Source: Aestuariivivens insulae (GTDB lineage: Bacteria; Bacteroidota; Bacteroidia; Flavobacteriales; Flavobacteriaceae). Taken from it: a stretch of 43,511 nt of DNA. The position numbers were made by a program, and so were the translations under genes. The stretch lies in the NCBI RefSeq assembly GCF_022662195.1, contig NZ_JAKMCS010000024.1, positions 1-43,511 on the forward strand, in the 5' to 3' direction. How positions within the stretch are numbered: the first letter of the stretch is position 1; every line of letters starts with the position of its first letter. Under the pieces are notes generated by a model that saw only the letters and a program-made list of their open reading frames with translations, was not told the DNA's origin and searched no databases. Below, piece after piece: positions 19,209-28,500 of the stretch.

Positions 19209-19949
19209 TTACGCTTTCAAATGTCCAATAAACGCTTCATATAAAATATCGGCATCTATGAGATGATCTTTTATGGTGTGAAAAAACTCCGGATGCCATT
19301 GTACGGCCATAACTTTACCATAAGGCGCTTTGCTATAGCCAAAAGCTTCAATAAGGCCATCATCAGATATGGCATAAACCTCCAGGTCTTTACCTAAATC
19401 CTTTATGGATTGATGGTGGACCGAGTTAACATACGGGGTCTCTTCATGACCATATAGTTTGTCAAAATAACTGTCCTTTACAAAATGAATAGGATGTTTA
19501 ATGGTATCGTATAACTCTGCCGACCTATGGTCTTCAGCATCCGTTTTTTGCGTAAGGGTATCCTGAAAAAGGGTTCCTCCAAAATAAACGTTCATAAGTT
19601 GAAACCCCCGGCAAATTCCTAAAACTGGTTTACCGTTCTTTATGGCGTAATCGAGTATCTTAAGCTCATACTGGTCTCGGTATGCATCGCCATTCCAAGT
19701 TCCTATGGGTTGTTCGCCATAAGTTTCAGGTGCCAAATCTGTTCCTCCCTGAAGCACAAATCCATCCATTTCAGCCAAAATATCAGTTAAATATTCAGCA
19801 TTAACATCTGGAATCAACACTGGTAAAATACCTTTACGGGTAACATAGTTAGCCATGTCGTTTTCGAGATAACTCAAGGTCTTGGGCCCGAATACGGTTC
19901 TATTCTTATCGGGGTACATAAAACAGGATGATATGCCTATCTTAATCAT
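19209..19949 (-). CDS. Gamma-glutamyl hydrolase, PuuD-like (peptidase C26)
   Basis: This 246-residue protein is a class I glutamine-amidotransferase-like hydrolase. The nucleophile elbow is GICRGFQ (Cys113) and the His-Glu pair lies in QWHPEF (His219, Glu221). The strand QGGTDLAP at 67-74 is typical of PuuD, which releases glutamate from gamma-glutamyl-GABA. Here it probably hydrolyses the gamma-glutamyl amide made by the glutamine-synthetase-like enzyme after oxidation of the carbon chain. That would recycle glutamate and free the product amino acid (glycine if ethanolamine is the substrate). It starts 3 bases after the alcohol dehydrogenase stop. Confidence 0.92.
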   Translation of the reverse strand: MIKIGISSCFMYPDKNRTVFGPKTLSYLENDMANYVTRKGILPVLIPDVNAEYLTDILAEMDGFVLQGGTDLAPETYGEQPIGTWNGDAYRDQYELKILDYAIKNGKPVLGICRGFQLMNVYFGGTLFQDTLTQKTDAEDHRSAELYDTIKHPIHFVKDSYFDKLYGHEETPYVNSVHHQSIKDLGKDLEVYAISDDGLIEAFGYSKAPYGKVMAVQWHPEFFHTIKDHLIDADILYEAFIGHLKA

Positions 19950-19952
19950 AAT

Positions 19953-21104
19953 CTACAATGCTTCTTCGTATAGTTTTTTAAAATCTTCTTGACTTACCGG
20001 CTTTGGATTAGAGGGGTGACAAAAATCTGCTTCTGCCAAAACAGAAAGCGCATCAATATGTTCGGCCTTTACGCCGATATCTGATAACTTAGTAGGTAAT
20101 CCCAGCTCATTATTCAATTCAAATAAATAGTCCACTACCCGATCTCCTGCGGCACTTCCAAGCCCTAAGGCCAAGCCCATACGATCAAATCTGTCCTCAA
20201 ATCCTTTATAATTGAATTTCATTCCATAAGGCAGGTTTACTGCATTGGCCAAACCATGATGGGTATCTAACATACTGGACAGCGGGTGCGCCAAACTATG
20301 TACAACCCCCAAACCTTTTTGAAACGCTACTGCGCCCATTAACGACGCCAATAACATTTTGGCACGTGATTCCACATCTGGATTGTGTGTTGCTTTTTCT
20401 ATGGATTCTGCTATCAAGGCCATGCCTTCAAGTGCAATGCCATCGCACATGGGATGAAATCCTTTAGCCAAATAGGCTTCCAAATTATGTGTCAAGGCAT
20501 CCATTCCTGTAGCCGCCGTAACAAAAGGGGGCAATTCCATAGTCAATAACGGATCTGCAAAGACGATTCTGGCCATTAACTTGGGGCTGAAGAGAATTCT
20601 TTTCTTCTTCGATTCATCTTCAGAGATAATAGCGCTTCTCCCTACTTCACTTCCTGTTCCTGCCGTGGTTGGAACGGTTATAAAGTGAGGCACTTCTTCG
20701 GTTACGTATTTATCGCCTCCAATAAGATCATCGTAATCAAAAAGATCCCTGGTATGGTTTACTCTCAAAACAATGGCCCTGGCCACATCTAAAGCCACGC
20801 CGCCACCAATACCCACAACACAATCTCTTTGGGTTTGACGAAACAGATCACCACCATTAATAACATCGGTCTTAATGGGATTTTTGTGCATGTCCTTAAA
20901 CACTTCCACACTTAAACCACTTTGTTCAATAGCGTTCTTTATTTTTTTAAAAAACGCTAATTCTGCCACGTTGGGATCGGTTACCAACAGTGGGCTTTTA
21001 AGGTCGTTTGCTTTTAAATAACCGACCAACTCATTAATTACCCCAGCACCAAACCGAATGGGCGTAGGGAAGTTAAAACCATAGGTTTTTGTTATATCTA
21101 TCAT
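19953..21104 (-). CDS. Iron-containing alcohol dehydrogenase
   Basis: This 383-residue protein is a group III (iron-dependent) alcohol dehydrogenase. The NAD-binding GIGGGVALDVA is at 98-108 and TTAGTGSE at 146-153. The metal ligands Asp202, His206, His269 and His283 keep the FucO spacing exactly (each shifted by 6). In the family these enzymes interconvert alcohols and aldehydes. In context it replaces the PuuB oxidase of the putrescine pathway, which is the main reason to think the substrate is an amino alcohol whose amine is capped by glutamate. The gene starts 8 bases after the ligase stop. Confidence 0.94.
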   Translation of the reverse strand: MIDITKTYGFNFPTPIRFGAGVINELVGYLKANDLKSPLLVTDPNVAELAFFKKIKNAIEQSGLSVEVFKDMHKNPIKTDVINGGDLFRQTQRDCVVGIGGGVALDVARAIVLRVNHTRDLFDYDDLIGGDKYVTEEVPHFITVPTTAGTGSEVGRSAIISEDESKKKRILFSPKLMARIVFADPLLTMELPPFVTAATGMDALTHNLEAYLAKGFHPMCDGIALEGMALIAESIEKATHNPDVESRAKMLLASLMGAVAFQKGLGVVHSLAHPLSSMLDTHHGLANAVNLPYGMKFNYKGFEDRFDRMGLALGLGSAAGDRVVDYLFELNNELGLPTKLSDIGVKAEHIDALSVLAEADFCHPSNPKPVSQEDFKKLYEEAL

Positions 21105-21112
21105 TGTTTTTA

Positions 21113-22471
21113 TTAAATAATTTCAAAGTATCGTTTCGTTTCCCAATCGGTTACCTCTTTGGAGAACTGTCGCCATTCCCATGCTCTGGTCGTGGTAAAA
21201 TGATTAACAAAGGTGTCCCCAAAAAGTGTGTTGGCTATATCTGAGTCTTTCATTTTATTGGAAGCTTCAAATAGATTAGCTGGTAATACGCCATGGCTTA
21301 AATTTTTGTATCCATTACCCGATGTTGGTGGGATATCTAGCTTTAAACCGTGCTTTATACCATATAATCCACTTGCCAAAGCAGCGGCCATGGCCAAATA
21401 CGGATTAACATCGGAGCCAACGACCCGATGTTCTATACGGGTAGCCTTGCTTGAAGCTGCCAAAACTCGTAATGCAGTTGTTCGGTTATCATGCCCCCAG
21501 GTTAGGGTTGTAGGTGCCCAGGCGCCTTCTACCAGTCGCTTATAGCTATTAATTGTTGGGGCGAACATGGGCAGTATATAAGGTAAGCAATACAGCTGAC
21601 CAGCGATGTAACTTCTCATAATGTCGCTCATATGGTCTGAAGCGGCTTCATCGTAAAATAAATTATTCTTATTGTCTTTATCCCAAAGGCTTTGGTGTAT
21701 GTGCCCGCTACAGCCAGGAAGTTTGCTCGTTTGCTTAGCCATAAAGCTCGCCATAATACCATGTTTATAGGCAATCTCTTTAGTAGCCGACTTAAACAAA
21801 GTCGCTCTGTCTGCTGCTTCCAATATTCCGCTATACTGAATGGCTGCTTCGGTTACTCCTGGCCCGGTCTCAGTGTGCAGTCCCTCTAGGGGTACTCCAA
21901 ACGATTTTAAATGTTCAAAAAGCGCGTTGAAAAAATCACTGTTCTCAGACATTCTTAAAATGGAATAGCCAAACATTCCTGGTGTTAAAGCTTGAAGGCT
22001 CTGAAAATTCTTTTCACTTACCGAATGTGAGGTTTCCCGAAAGTTAAACCATTCGAACTCTTGTGAAAACATAGGGTTATATCCCATTTTTTCAGCCTCG
22101 GCTATAACTCTTTTTAGTAAACTTCGTGGACATACCGGAATATCCCCATCTGTTTTATTACTAAAATCTCCCAATAAAAATGGCGTATCATCTTCCCAAG
22201 GAATTGTTCTAAACGTATTGATATCCAGTTGTGCATCAAAATCGCCATATCCCGTGTGCCATCCCACTAATTCAGTGCTATCGTAAGCAAAATCACCCAT
22301 ATCCCAGCCAAATACAACCGAGCAAAACCCAAATCCGCTCTCCAATGCCGAAATAAGTTTATCGGTGTGCATGAGTTTGCCTCTAAGCACGCCATCAATA
22401 TCGGTAATGGCAACCTTTACTTTTGAGTGCTTACTTTCTTTTAATTGTTTAATGATATCTTGTTTGTCCAT
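21113..22471 (-). CDS. Glutamine-synthetase-like gamma-glutamyl-amine ligase
   Basis: This 452-residue protein has the type I glutamine synthetase catalytic fold. Metal and ATP motifs visible are QEFEWF (137-142), ETGPGVTE (201-208), CSGHIHQS (254-261), NSYKRL (308-313), WGHDNR (325-330) and RIEHRVVGSDVNPYLA (345-360). The loop that carries the ammonia-site Asp in true glutamine synthetase (DGSSI) is replaced by FGWDMGDFAYDS (54-65), and no adenylylation Tyr motif is apparent. It therefore most likely joins glutamate to an amine using ATP, like PuuA, IpuC or the ethanolamine-specific GlnA4 of Streptomyces. It starts 6 bases after the permease stop. Confidence 0.93.
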   Translation of the reverse strand: MDKQDIIKQLKESKHSKVKVAITDIDGVLRGKLMHTDKLISALESGFGFCSVVFGWDMGDFAYDSTELVGWHTGYGDFDAQLDINTFRTIPWEDDTPFLLGDFSNKTDGDIPVCPRSLLKRVIAEAEKMGYNPMFSQEFEWFNFRETSHSVSEKNFQSLQALTPGMFGYSILRMSENSDFFNALFEHLKSFGVPLEGLHTETGPGVTEAAIQYSGILEAADRATLFKSATKEIAYKHGIMASFMAKQTSKLPGCSGHIHQSLWDKDNKNNLFYDEAASDHMSDIMRSYIAGQLYCLPYILPMFAPTINSYKRLVEGAWAPTTLTWGHDNRTTALRVLAASSKATRIEHRVVGSDVNPYLAMAAALASGLYGIKHGLKLDIPPTSGNGYKNLSHGVLPANLFEASNKMKDSDIANTLFGDTFVNHFTTTRAWEWRQFSKEVTDWETKRYFEII

Positions 22472-22477
22472 AGGTGG

Positions 22478-23797
22478 TTATTTAATCTCATATTCTTTAT
22501 TCAGAAATACTAAAAAGTATAAATAAGACAATCCTACTATTGATATGAATACCAATGCAGTGATAGGATTGTAATAGCTCATCGAAACCAATGCTATTGT
22601 AGCTATAATTAGTGCTATTAACGGAAATGAAGGATACATTGGTACTTTAAAGGGACGTTCCATTTCTGGTTGTTTCTTTCGCAATGCAAAAAAGGAAAGC
22701 ATAGAAACGATATAGAGTGCTAATGCCCCAAAACAAGCGATTGTAATGATCTCACTTGTTTTCCCTGTTGCCAAAGCGACAATGCCAACCAACATATTTA
22801 CTATAAGTGAATTTGCTGGTGTTTTAAAACGGTGATGTACTTTTCCCAATATCTTTGGTGCATAACCCACGCGTCCAAATTCGAAGGTGGCCCTTCCTCC
22901 TGCCAAAATGATACCGTGAAAGGAGGCTACCAGGCCTAAAAGTCCTATCCCTATCAACAATTTATACAGCACATGTCCGCTGTTAATAATTTTTGACAAC
23001 GCCAATGGTAATGGGGAGTCTGAGGCTACGGTACTTCCAACAGGATACACAACGGCTTCCCATCCTGCCACACCAACGGCTGAGACAAAAGTGAGCAAAC
23101 ACAAGATAACCAGGGTTAAAATAGCTGAACCAAACCCAATAAGCACACTGCGTTGTGGATTTATGGCTTCTTCTGCCACATTGGCCACCCCTTCTATAGC
23201 CAGAAAAAACCATATAGCGAAGGGTATGGCTGCAAATATTCCCGACACACCATTTGGCATGGGGTTTAATTGCAAATTATTAAGCTCAAATTCGGGAAGC
23301 GCCACCCCTGCAAAAATTAAAAGCTCTATCACCGCTAAAACAGTGATAACCAACTCAAATGAAGCCGCCAGTTTCACTCCCAAAATATTGATCCCCGTAA
23401 AAATTATATAGGCGCCTATGGCAAATACCATAAGATCTATTGAAGGATATAACAGGTTTAAATAGGCTCCTATAGCAGCAGCGATAGCCGGTGGTGCAAA
23501 TACAAACTCTATGTTCTGTGCTATTCCCGCTATAAACCCCAGATGTTTACCTAGGCCCTTATTGGCATATTCAAAAGCTCCACCTGCCTTAGGTATGGCG
23601 CATGCCATTTCAGTATAACTAAATGTAAATGTGACATACATGATGATAACAAAAAAGGTGGCTATGGCCAAGCCGTAGGTACCGCCTTCGGCCAACCCCA
23701 AATTCCATCCAAAATACATTCCAGATATAACGTAACCTACCCCTAAGCCCCATAACATTAGTGGGCTAAGTACCTTTTTTAATTTATCTTCACTCAT
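22478..23797 (-). CDS. APC-family permease, ethanolamine-permease-like
   Basis: This 439-residue integral membrane protein has about 12 hydrophobic segments and belongs to the amino acid-polyamine-cation family. Several stretches match what I know of the ethanolamine permease subfamily: VISGMYFGWNLGLAEGG near residues 23-39, AIPKAGGAFEYA, NIEFVFAPPAIAAAIGAYLN, PFAIWFFLAIEGVANVAEEA and LGLVASFHGIILAGGR. It probably imports ethanolamine or a similar small amine by proton symport. It is the first gene of a tightly packed operon with the ligase, so import precedes gamma-glutamylation. Other small amines or amino acids remain possible. Confidence 0.9.
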   Translation of the reverse strand: MSEDKLKKVLSPLMLWGLGVGYVISGMYFGWNLGLAEGGTYGLAIATFFVIIMYVTFTFSYTEMACAIPKAGGAFEYANKGLGKHLGFIAGIAQNIEFVFAPPAIAAAIGAYLNLLYPSIDLMVFAIGAYIIFTGINILGVKLAASFELVITVLAVIELLIFAGVALPEFELNNLQLNPMPNGVSGIFAAIPFAIWFFLAIEGVANVAEEAINPQRSVLIGFGSAILTLVILCLLTFVSAVGVAGWEAVVYPVGSTVASDSPLPLALSKIINSGHVLYKLLIGIGLLGLVASFHGIILAGGRATFEFGRVGYAPKILGKVHHRFKTPANSLIVNMLVGIVALATGKTSEIITIACFGALALYIVSMLSFFALRKKQPEMERPFKVPMYPSFPLIALIIATIALVSMSYYNPITALVFISIVGLSYLYFLVFLNKEYEIK

Positions 23798-24096
23798 ACT
23801 ATATATATTTATGTTTACTCATTTATATAAATTAAGATACTGAATTAAAGCTATACATACCTAAGTAACCACCTACATGATTTGGTTTAAAATTGTTGTA
23901 ATTTATAATAATTCAATTTTATAAAACTACAAACTTTATGATTTTAGAAAAAAAATATACTAAAAACACAATTAACAGTATTATTAATCTAATTGACTTT
24001 ATGATATCTTTTTTCATAGTCTAAATCTACTGCGCTATAATATCCTTCCTAAAGTACTGCATCGTTTTATTCGTGTAAGTCTTCTTACTTTACTTA
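23798..24096. other. AT-rich promoter region of the amine operon
   Basis: The stretch between the permease gene and the phospholipase C terminator has no gene. It must hold the leftward promoter of the permease operon. I found AT-rich direct runs but no clean TAnnTTTG element (the nearest is a minus-strand TTTG around 23935 with one extra base), so the promoter may be of another class or depend on an activator. Confidence 0.35.
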
Positions 24097-24134
24097 ATAA
24101 TAAAGCACTACCGGAATAGATAGTGCTTTATTAT
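24097..24134 (-). terminator. Strong hairpin downstream of phospholipase C
   Basis: ATAATAAAGCACTA (24097-24110) and its perfect complement (24121-24134) form a 14-base-pair stem with a 10-base loop. It lies 86 bases beyond the phospholipase stop and before the permease operon. The T-run is partly inside the stem, so it may act as a terminator in both directions or as an mRNA-stabilising hairpin. Confidence 0.7.
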
Positions 24135-24219
24135 CACAACAGTATTATGGTATTACCAAGGTTAGGATTATGCATAAACTTTTGCCAACCTCGTACCGTA
24201 CTCCTGTTTAAATTAGGGG

Positions 24220-26763
24220 CTACACTCTTCCCATAAACGGATCTGTTTTAGAGGCCTTACCTGTTTCGACCCGACCTGCAAAACGCCTTTCGTAATGATC
24301 CACACCATCTACTTTTACTGAAAAATCATACCAGCCATAACTCTCGTTCGATGGTAATACGATACGGATCGTTTCGCCTTTAACTATCACATGACCAGAC
24401 TTTGGATTGTTATAAGCATGGTCGGTTAGCTCGATTCTGTAATCTGATTGGGAATTATTGGAGATTTCCAGCTCTACATTACCTGAAAGCTTCTTTAAAA
24501 AACGTCCTGTCTTTTCATAATGGCATAACACTTTTAGTTCTGGGTCGGTTGCGTTTCCTTTATATTCCCTGTAGAAGCCATTGGATCCATAAACACGCAA
24601 ATGGTAGTGTTCGCCTTCAAAATGATTTAAATACCAGGCATCGGTGACCTGCTCTCCGGCCTCCACGGCATAAGACCAGTTTTTTACTGGTTGAAAACGC
24701 TTTAACCCCAATGCGTCCTCCTGTAGATAATTTCCTGGAGCATAAACATTAAATGGGGCACCAGACGATCGATCTCCAAAAACAGTGGTTGCGGCCTGAA
24801 AGGACAGCTTGAAAATGCCCTTGCTCCTATCTATCCCATCCTCTATATACAATTCGTATGGTAAGGCACAGGCATCCTTAATACCGGGTTCTTGCTCTGG
24901 CATAAATGGCAGTTCTAATTTTCCAGATCGCGCGGCGTTTATCTCTTCCGCGGTTAAGGGTTTAAAGTTTGACGGCGGCGCCTTAAAGCTTGCTTTATAA
25001 ATGTCCTGTACAAACGGACTCCTGTCGATAAATTCAGCAAAGTTAAAGGCCGATGAATCGAATGGACGAAAAGCCGAGGTAAGGTCGCTGGTTATGGCAC
25101 GGCGCCAACTGCTTATGTTAGTCTCCTTAATGGACTTTCCTGTTTTCTTGGCTATAAAGGTTTCCATAAACTGTAATGGTGATGTAAGATCACATACTTC
25201 GGAGTTTACCCATCCCCCGCGGGTCCAGGGGGAAGCTACTACCATAGGGACTCTATAGCCCAATCCTACCGCACTCTCTCTTGCATTTTCTGGCTTCATA
25301 CCTTGCTTTTTAAGTTCTTCTTCCATGGTTACATACTCTGATATGGTTTCTATCCCTTTTGAAACCTTTTGAGTCTGTTTAGGGTTTGGAGCTACAAAAG
25401 GCGGTACATGGTCGAAATACCCGTCATTCTCGTCGTAGGTAAGAATGAATATTGTCTTTTTCCATACTTCGGGATTACTGGTTAAAATATCCAAAACCTC
25501 TGATACATACCAGGCACCAAACCATGGAGCACTAGGGTGATCGGAGAACTTTTGTGGGGCTACCAGCCACGATACGGTTGGTAGTTTCCCTTTACTAACA
25601 TCTTCCCTAAACTGATGCAGTATGTCGCCTTTAGGGATTTTTAAGGTACGCTCTTCGCCATTATCATCGAAGGTAAGTGTTTCCGTTTCATGATAATGGG
25701 GATCATTTCTATTGGTTGTAAATGCATTTTCATGAAGGTTCTTTTGGAAGGCACTGAGCTTTTCATAGTTCTCTGAACTCCATATATCCAGTTCCCTTTT
25801 TATCTTTATGAGTTGCTTCTTTTTTTGTTCTAGCTGGTTTTGTAACTTCTGTACAGATTGCTTGGGCAATTCTTTAATCTTACGTTCCAATGCACTGATC
25901 TCGTCGGGTAGTTCGGTAAAACGCTTTTTCAAAAAGCTTTGATGGCTTTTACTGAAGCGTACATTAAACTGGGCGAACCATTCCAAGTTGTTGTCCGTGA
26001 AATTGGCTAATAAGGAGGCATCTTCATCCTTCAACTCGGTTTGAAGGCTAATCTCATTTTGATAGACCCGCCAGGAAATACCATTTTCTTCCAGGCGCTC
26101 TGGAAAGGACTTCCATTTAGCTTCGCTATTGTAATAACTCTCTGAATTACGCACGCAAGGTGTAGACGTAGGGGTTTCCCTAATTGTCCCTGACCAGAAA
26201 AAATGTCTGTTGGATGTCGTTCCCGTTAAACTGGAGCAAAAATGCTGGTCGAAGACCGTAAAGGCATCGGCAAAAGCATAATAAAAGGGAATATCCTCTC
26301 TATTGTAATATCCTAAGGTTAGGGGCATGTCCTTATAGTCGCCACCAGCTCTTTTAGCCTCCAGCCATTGATCATATTTGCCATTGTTACGTGCATCAAC
26401 TTGGTCCTCCCAGGAATGTGGCAGGCCGCCCATCCAGGTTGCCCGGGTCTCCTTCATATTTAAGCGGAAAGGCACATAGGTCTCACCTTGTTTATTCTCC
26501 TGTAACCAAACTGGATTCTTATTAGGTAGGGTTATGGCACGGGGATCGTTAAAGCCCCTTACCCCTTTAAGGGTTCCAAAGCAATGGTCGAATGACCTAT
26601 TTTCCTGCATCAGTAAAACTACATGTTCTGCATCCTCGAAGGTGCTGCCCTCTTCTGGATCGATGGATAATGCCCTTTGAACGGAGGCTGGTAAACTACC
26701 AACGACCCCCAAACCTCCGGTTAACAGTCCGGCCTGTTTTAAAAAATCTCTTCTTGTACTCAT
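24220..26763 (-). CDS. Tat-exported phospholipase C (PlcN/PlcH type)
   Basis: This 847-residue protein is a bacterial phospholipase C of the phosphoesterase family, which cuts phosphatidylcholine-type lipids into diacylglycerol and a phosphorylated head group. It opens with a Tat signal (TRRDFLKQAG, then a hydrophobic run to about 33). Active-site motifs are QENRSFDH (53-60), GTTSNRHFF (181-189) and LTYDENDGYFDHVPP (441-455). Residues about 283-330 form a predicted coiled coil inserted in the catalytic domain. Two C-terminal beta domains (DUF756 type) span about 630-735 and 745-835. Length is at the large end for the family. It is 235 bases downstream of susD with a terminator between. Choline versus ethanolamine preference cannot be read from sequence. 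Confidence 0.93.
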   Translation of the reverse strand: MSTRRDFLKQAGLLTGGLGVVGSLPASVQRALSIDPEEGSTFEDAEHVVLLMQENRSFDHCFGTLKGVRGFNDPRAITLPNKNPVWLQENKQGETYVPFRLNMKETRATWMGGLPHSWEDQVDARNNGKYDQWLEAKRAGGDYKDMPLTLGYYNREDIPFYYAFADAFTVFDQHFCSSLTGTTSNRHFFWSGTIRETPTSTPCVRNSESYYNSEAKWKSFPERLEENGISWRVYQNEISLQTELKDEDASLLANFTDNNLEWFAQFNVRFSKSHQSFLKKRFTELPDEISALERKIKELPKQSVQKLQNQLEQKKKQLIKIKRELDIWSSENYEKLSAFQKNLHENAFTTNRNDPHYHETETLTFDDNGEERTLKIPKGDILHQFREDVSKGKLPTVSWLVAPQKFSDHPSAPWFGAWYVSEVLDILTSNPEVWKKTIFILTYDENDGYFDHVPPFVAPNPKQTQKVSKGIETISEYVTMEEELKKQGMKPENARESAVGLGYRVPMVVASPWTRGGWVNSEVCDLTSPLQFMETFIAKKTGKSIKETNISSWRRAITSDLTSAFRPFDSSAFNFAEFIDRSPFVQDIYKASFKAPPSNFKPLTAEEINAARSGKLELPFMPEQEPGIKDACALPYELYIEDGIDRSKGIFKLSFQAATTVFGDRSSGAPFNVYAPGNYLQEDALGLKRFQPVKNWSYAVEAGEQVTDAWYLNHFEGEHYHLRVYGSNGFYREYKGNATDPELKVLCHYEKTGRFLKKLSGNVELEISNNSQSDYRIELTDHAYNNPKSGHVIVKGETIRIVLPSNESYGWYDFSVKVDGVDHYERRFAGRVETGKASKTDPFMGRV

Positions 26764-26856
26764 TTTATCTATTAATATTTGTCTAAAATTAATGTCTGAT
26801 ATAATTCTAAATCATCAAAAGATTCCCTTCTTGCACAACCTCCCATCCATGAAATC

Positions 26857-26896
26857 AAAAAAGCAAAGGTGGTAAAGTCAAACTCCCCACCCCTGC
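26857..26896 (-). terminator. Terminator between susD (module B) and phospholipase C
   Basis: On the minus strand GCAGGGGTGG and CCACCTTTGC make a 10-base-pair stem with two G-T wobbles and a 14-base loop, followed by six T. Hairpin and the upstream flank TCAATTTTGATGAGC are close copies of the element at 9097-9134. Transcription of the phospholipase gene therefore depends on read-through or on its own promoter. Confidence 0.85.
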
Positions 26897-26998
26897 TCAT
26901 CAAAATTGAAAAAAAACTAACTTAACTCAACCATTTAAAAATAATCTTGTCATTATATCAATCTAAATAAGTCCTTTAATGGTCCTCTTTAGTATTGC

Positions 26999-28480
26999 TT
27001 ATTGCAACCACCATGGTATTTCACGAATTTTATCGTTACCACTGCCAAACTGACTGGTAATGGCCGCCGAAACATTTTCCGCATTTTGCACATACTCGCT
27101 TTGAGGATAGATCCAACGTGTTGGTGGTGTTTCTCCTGCATTATGTTCAAAATAGGGATACCCTGTTCTTAATTGATCGAAATACATACGCCATCCAGAT
27201 TGCAAGAACGAGGTAAAATATTTTTGCGTCATAATAAGTTCCAGTTGGGTTTCGGCAGTCAACGCATTATCAAAATTAACCATACCTTCCATCAAATAGG
27301 TATCAGCAGCAGCTTGTGTAACATAACTTTCATAGCCTTTTGCATAGGCATTATAAAATTCAAAAGAGGCTTTAACACCGTTTTCATAATGCATTTTAGC
27401 ATCAGAACTTATCCATCCTCTTAATGCAGCCTCTGCCAAAATAAACTCAACCTCTGTATAACTAAGCAAGTTATGGGGTTCGGTAGTAGGATCGGTGGTA
27501 TAACGTAAGTTTACTTTTGAAGCATCTCCTTGCGCTGCTTTATCGTTAACTTCGGCATAAGGCGCTAAGGGATCACCACCTTCATAAGCATCAAAATCAT
27601 CTTCGGCCAGACCACCTTCTTTGGCATTTCTTGTTTGCGAACAAAAAAGGAACAATCTGGGATCCTTTCTGTCTTGCAATCGCTTAATGAAGGTGGAATC
27701 CATGTAGAGTCCAGATCCATAACTACTGGAATTAAACTCGCTGTAGCGGCTACCATCCTGATCGACAAATACCAATTGTCCGTTATCTGAATTGGATCCA
27801 AAGATGGGTTGGTTATTAAAAATTGAAGCAAAAGTAGATTTTACATTTAGTTCTGAATCACTTTCCTTCTTCGACAATGAAATCAACACTTTTAATCTGA
27901 ACGAGTTAATCAACTTTCTCCATTTTGCTGGATTACCGCCGTAAATAATGTCTCCTGCAATAAGCTCGTTATTACTTTCCAATAATGTATTAGCTGCTTC
28001 TAATTCATCCAAAATCCCTATAAACACATCTTTTTGGCTATCGTACTTAGGCGTGTACAATTCGGCTTCCTCTCCTTGAAGTGCTTCAGTATAAGGAATA
28101 TCACCAAAGGTTAAGGTTAGCTCGTAAAAATAATAGGCTCTAAAAAATTTGGCTATAGCTCTATAAACATCGCTATCGATACGTTCGGCCTCTTCCATCA
28201 TTTTGGTAACATCACGCAGACTGTTGTAATCTCCAAAACTGCCTCGGTTCCATCTATAATACTGTTCTGCATTTTCCCCATCGGTTTGAACGATCATCCT
28301 GGAAGCATACATAGCACCTCGACCTTGAACACTAAATGCACTATGCGCTATTTCTGTCAATAACAACTGTGGATGTGTTTCACTTACATTATTCGGGTTC
28401 TCATTAATACTGGTTAAATCGCTACATGCACTTAATGAGACCAATAGCACCAGTACAAAGAACTTTATTAATATTTTCAT
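26999..28480 (-). CDS. SusD-like outer-membrane lipoprotein (module B)
   Basis: This 493-residue protein is a SusD superfamily member, probably SusD-like_2. The lipobox ends at Cys19 (LVSLSAC), followed by SINENPNN. The helical repeat body includes GDIPYTEALQGE, a motif shared with the module A protein (GDIPYSEALKGE), and the C-terminus has RWIYPQSEYVQNAENV. It starts 20 bases after the susC stop. It should cap the SusC pore and select the ligand. Being next to an exported phospholipase C, glycerophospho-compounds or lipid-bound glycans are plausible ligands, but that is inference. Confidence 0.95.
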   Translation of the reverse strand: MKILIKFFVLVLLVSLSACSDLTSINENPNNVSETHPQLLLTEIAHSAFSVQGRGAMYASRMIVQTDGENAEQYYRWNRGSFGDYNSLRDVTKMMEEAERIDSDVYRAIAKFFRAYYFYELTLTFGDIPYTEALQGEEAELYTPKYDSQKDVFIGILDELEAANTLLESNNELIAGDIIYGGNPAKWRKLINSFRLKVLISLSKKESDSELNVKSTFASIFNNQPIFGSNSDNGQLVFVDQDGSRYSEFNSSSYGSGLYMDSTFIKRLQDRKDPRLFLFCSQTRNAKEGGLAEDDFDAYEGGDPLAPYAEVNDKAAQGDASKVNLRYTTDPTTEPHNLLSYTEVEFILAEAALRGWISSDAKMHYENGVKASFEFYNAYAKGYESYVTQAAADTYLMEGMVNFDNALTAETQLELIMTQKYFTSFLQSGWRMYFDQLRTGYPYFEHNAGETPPTRWIYPQSEYVQNAENVSAAITSQFGSGNDKIREIPWWLQ

Positions 28481-28500
28481 TTTCTTAATTTTTTATTTGA

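Noticed and set aside
17748-23797. Putrescine (Puu) operon
   Set aside because: There is no PuuB-type oxidase; an iron alcohol dehydrogenase takes its place and the permease looks ethanolamine-like.
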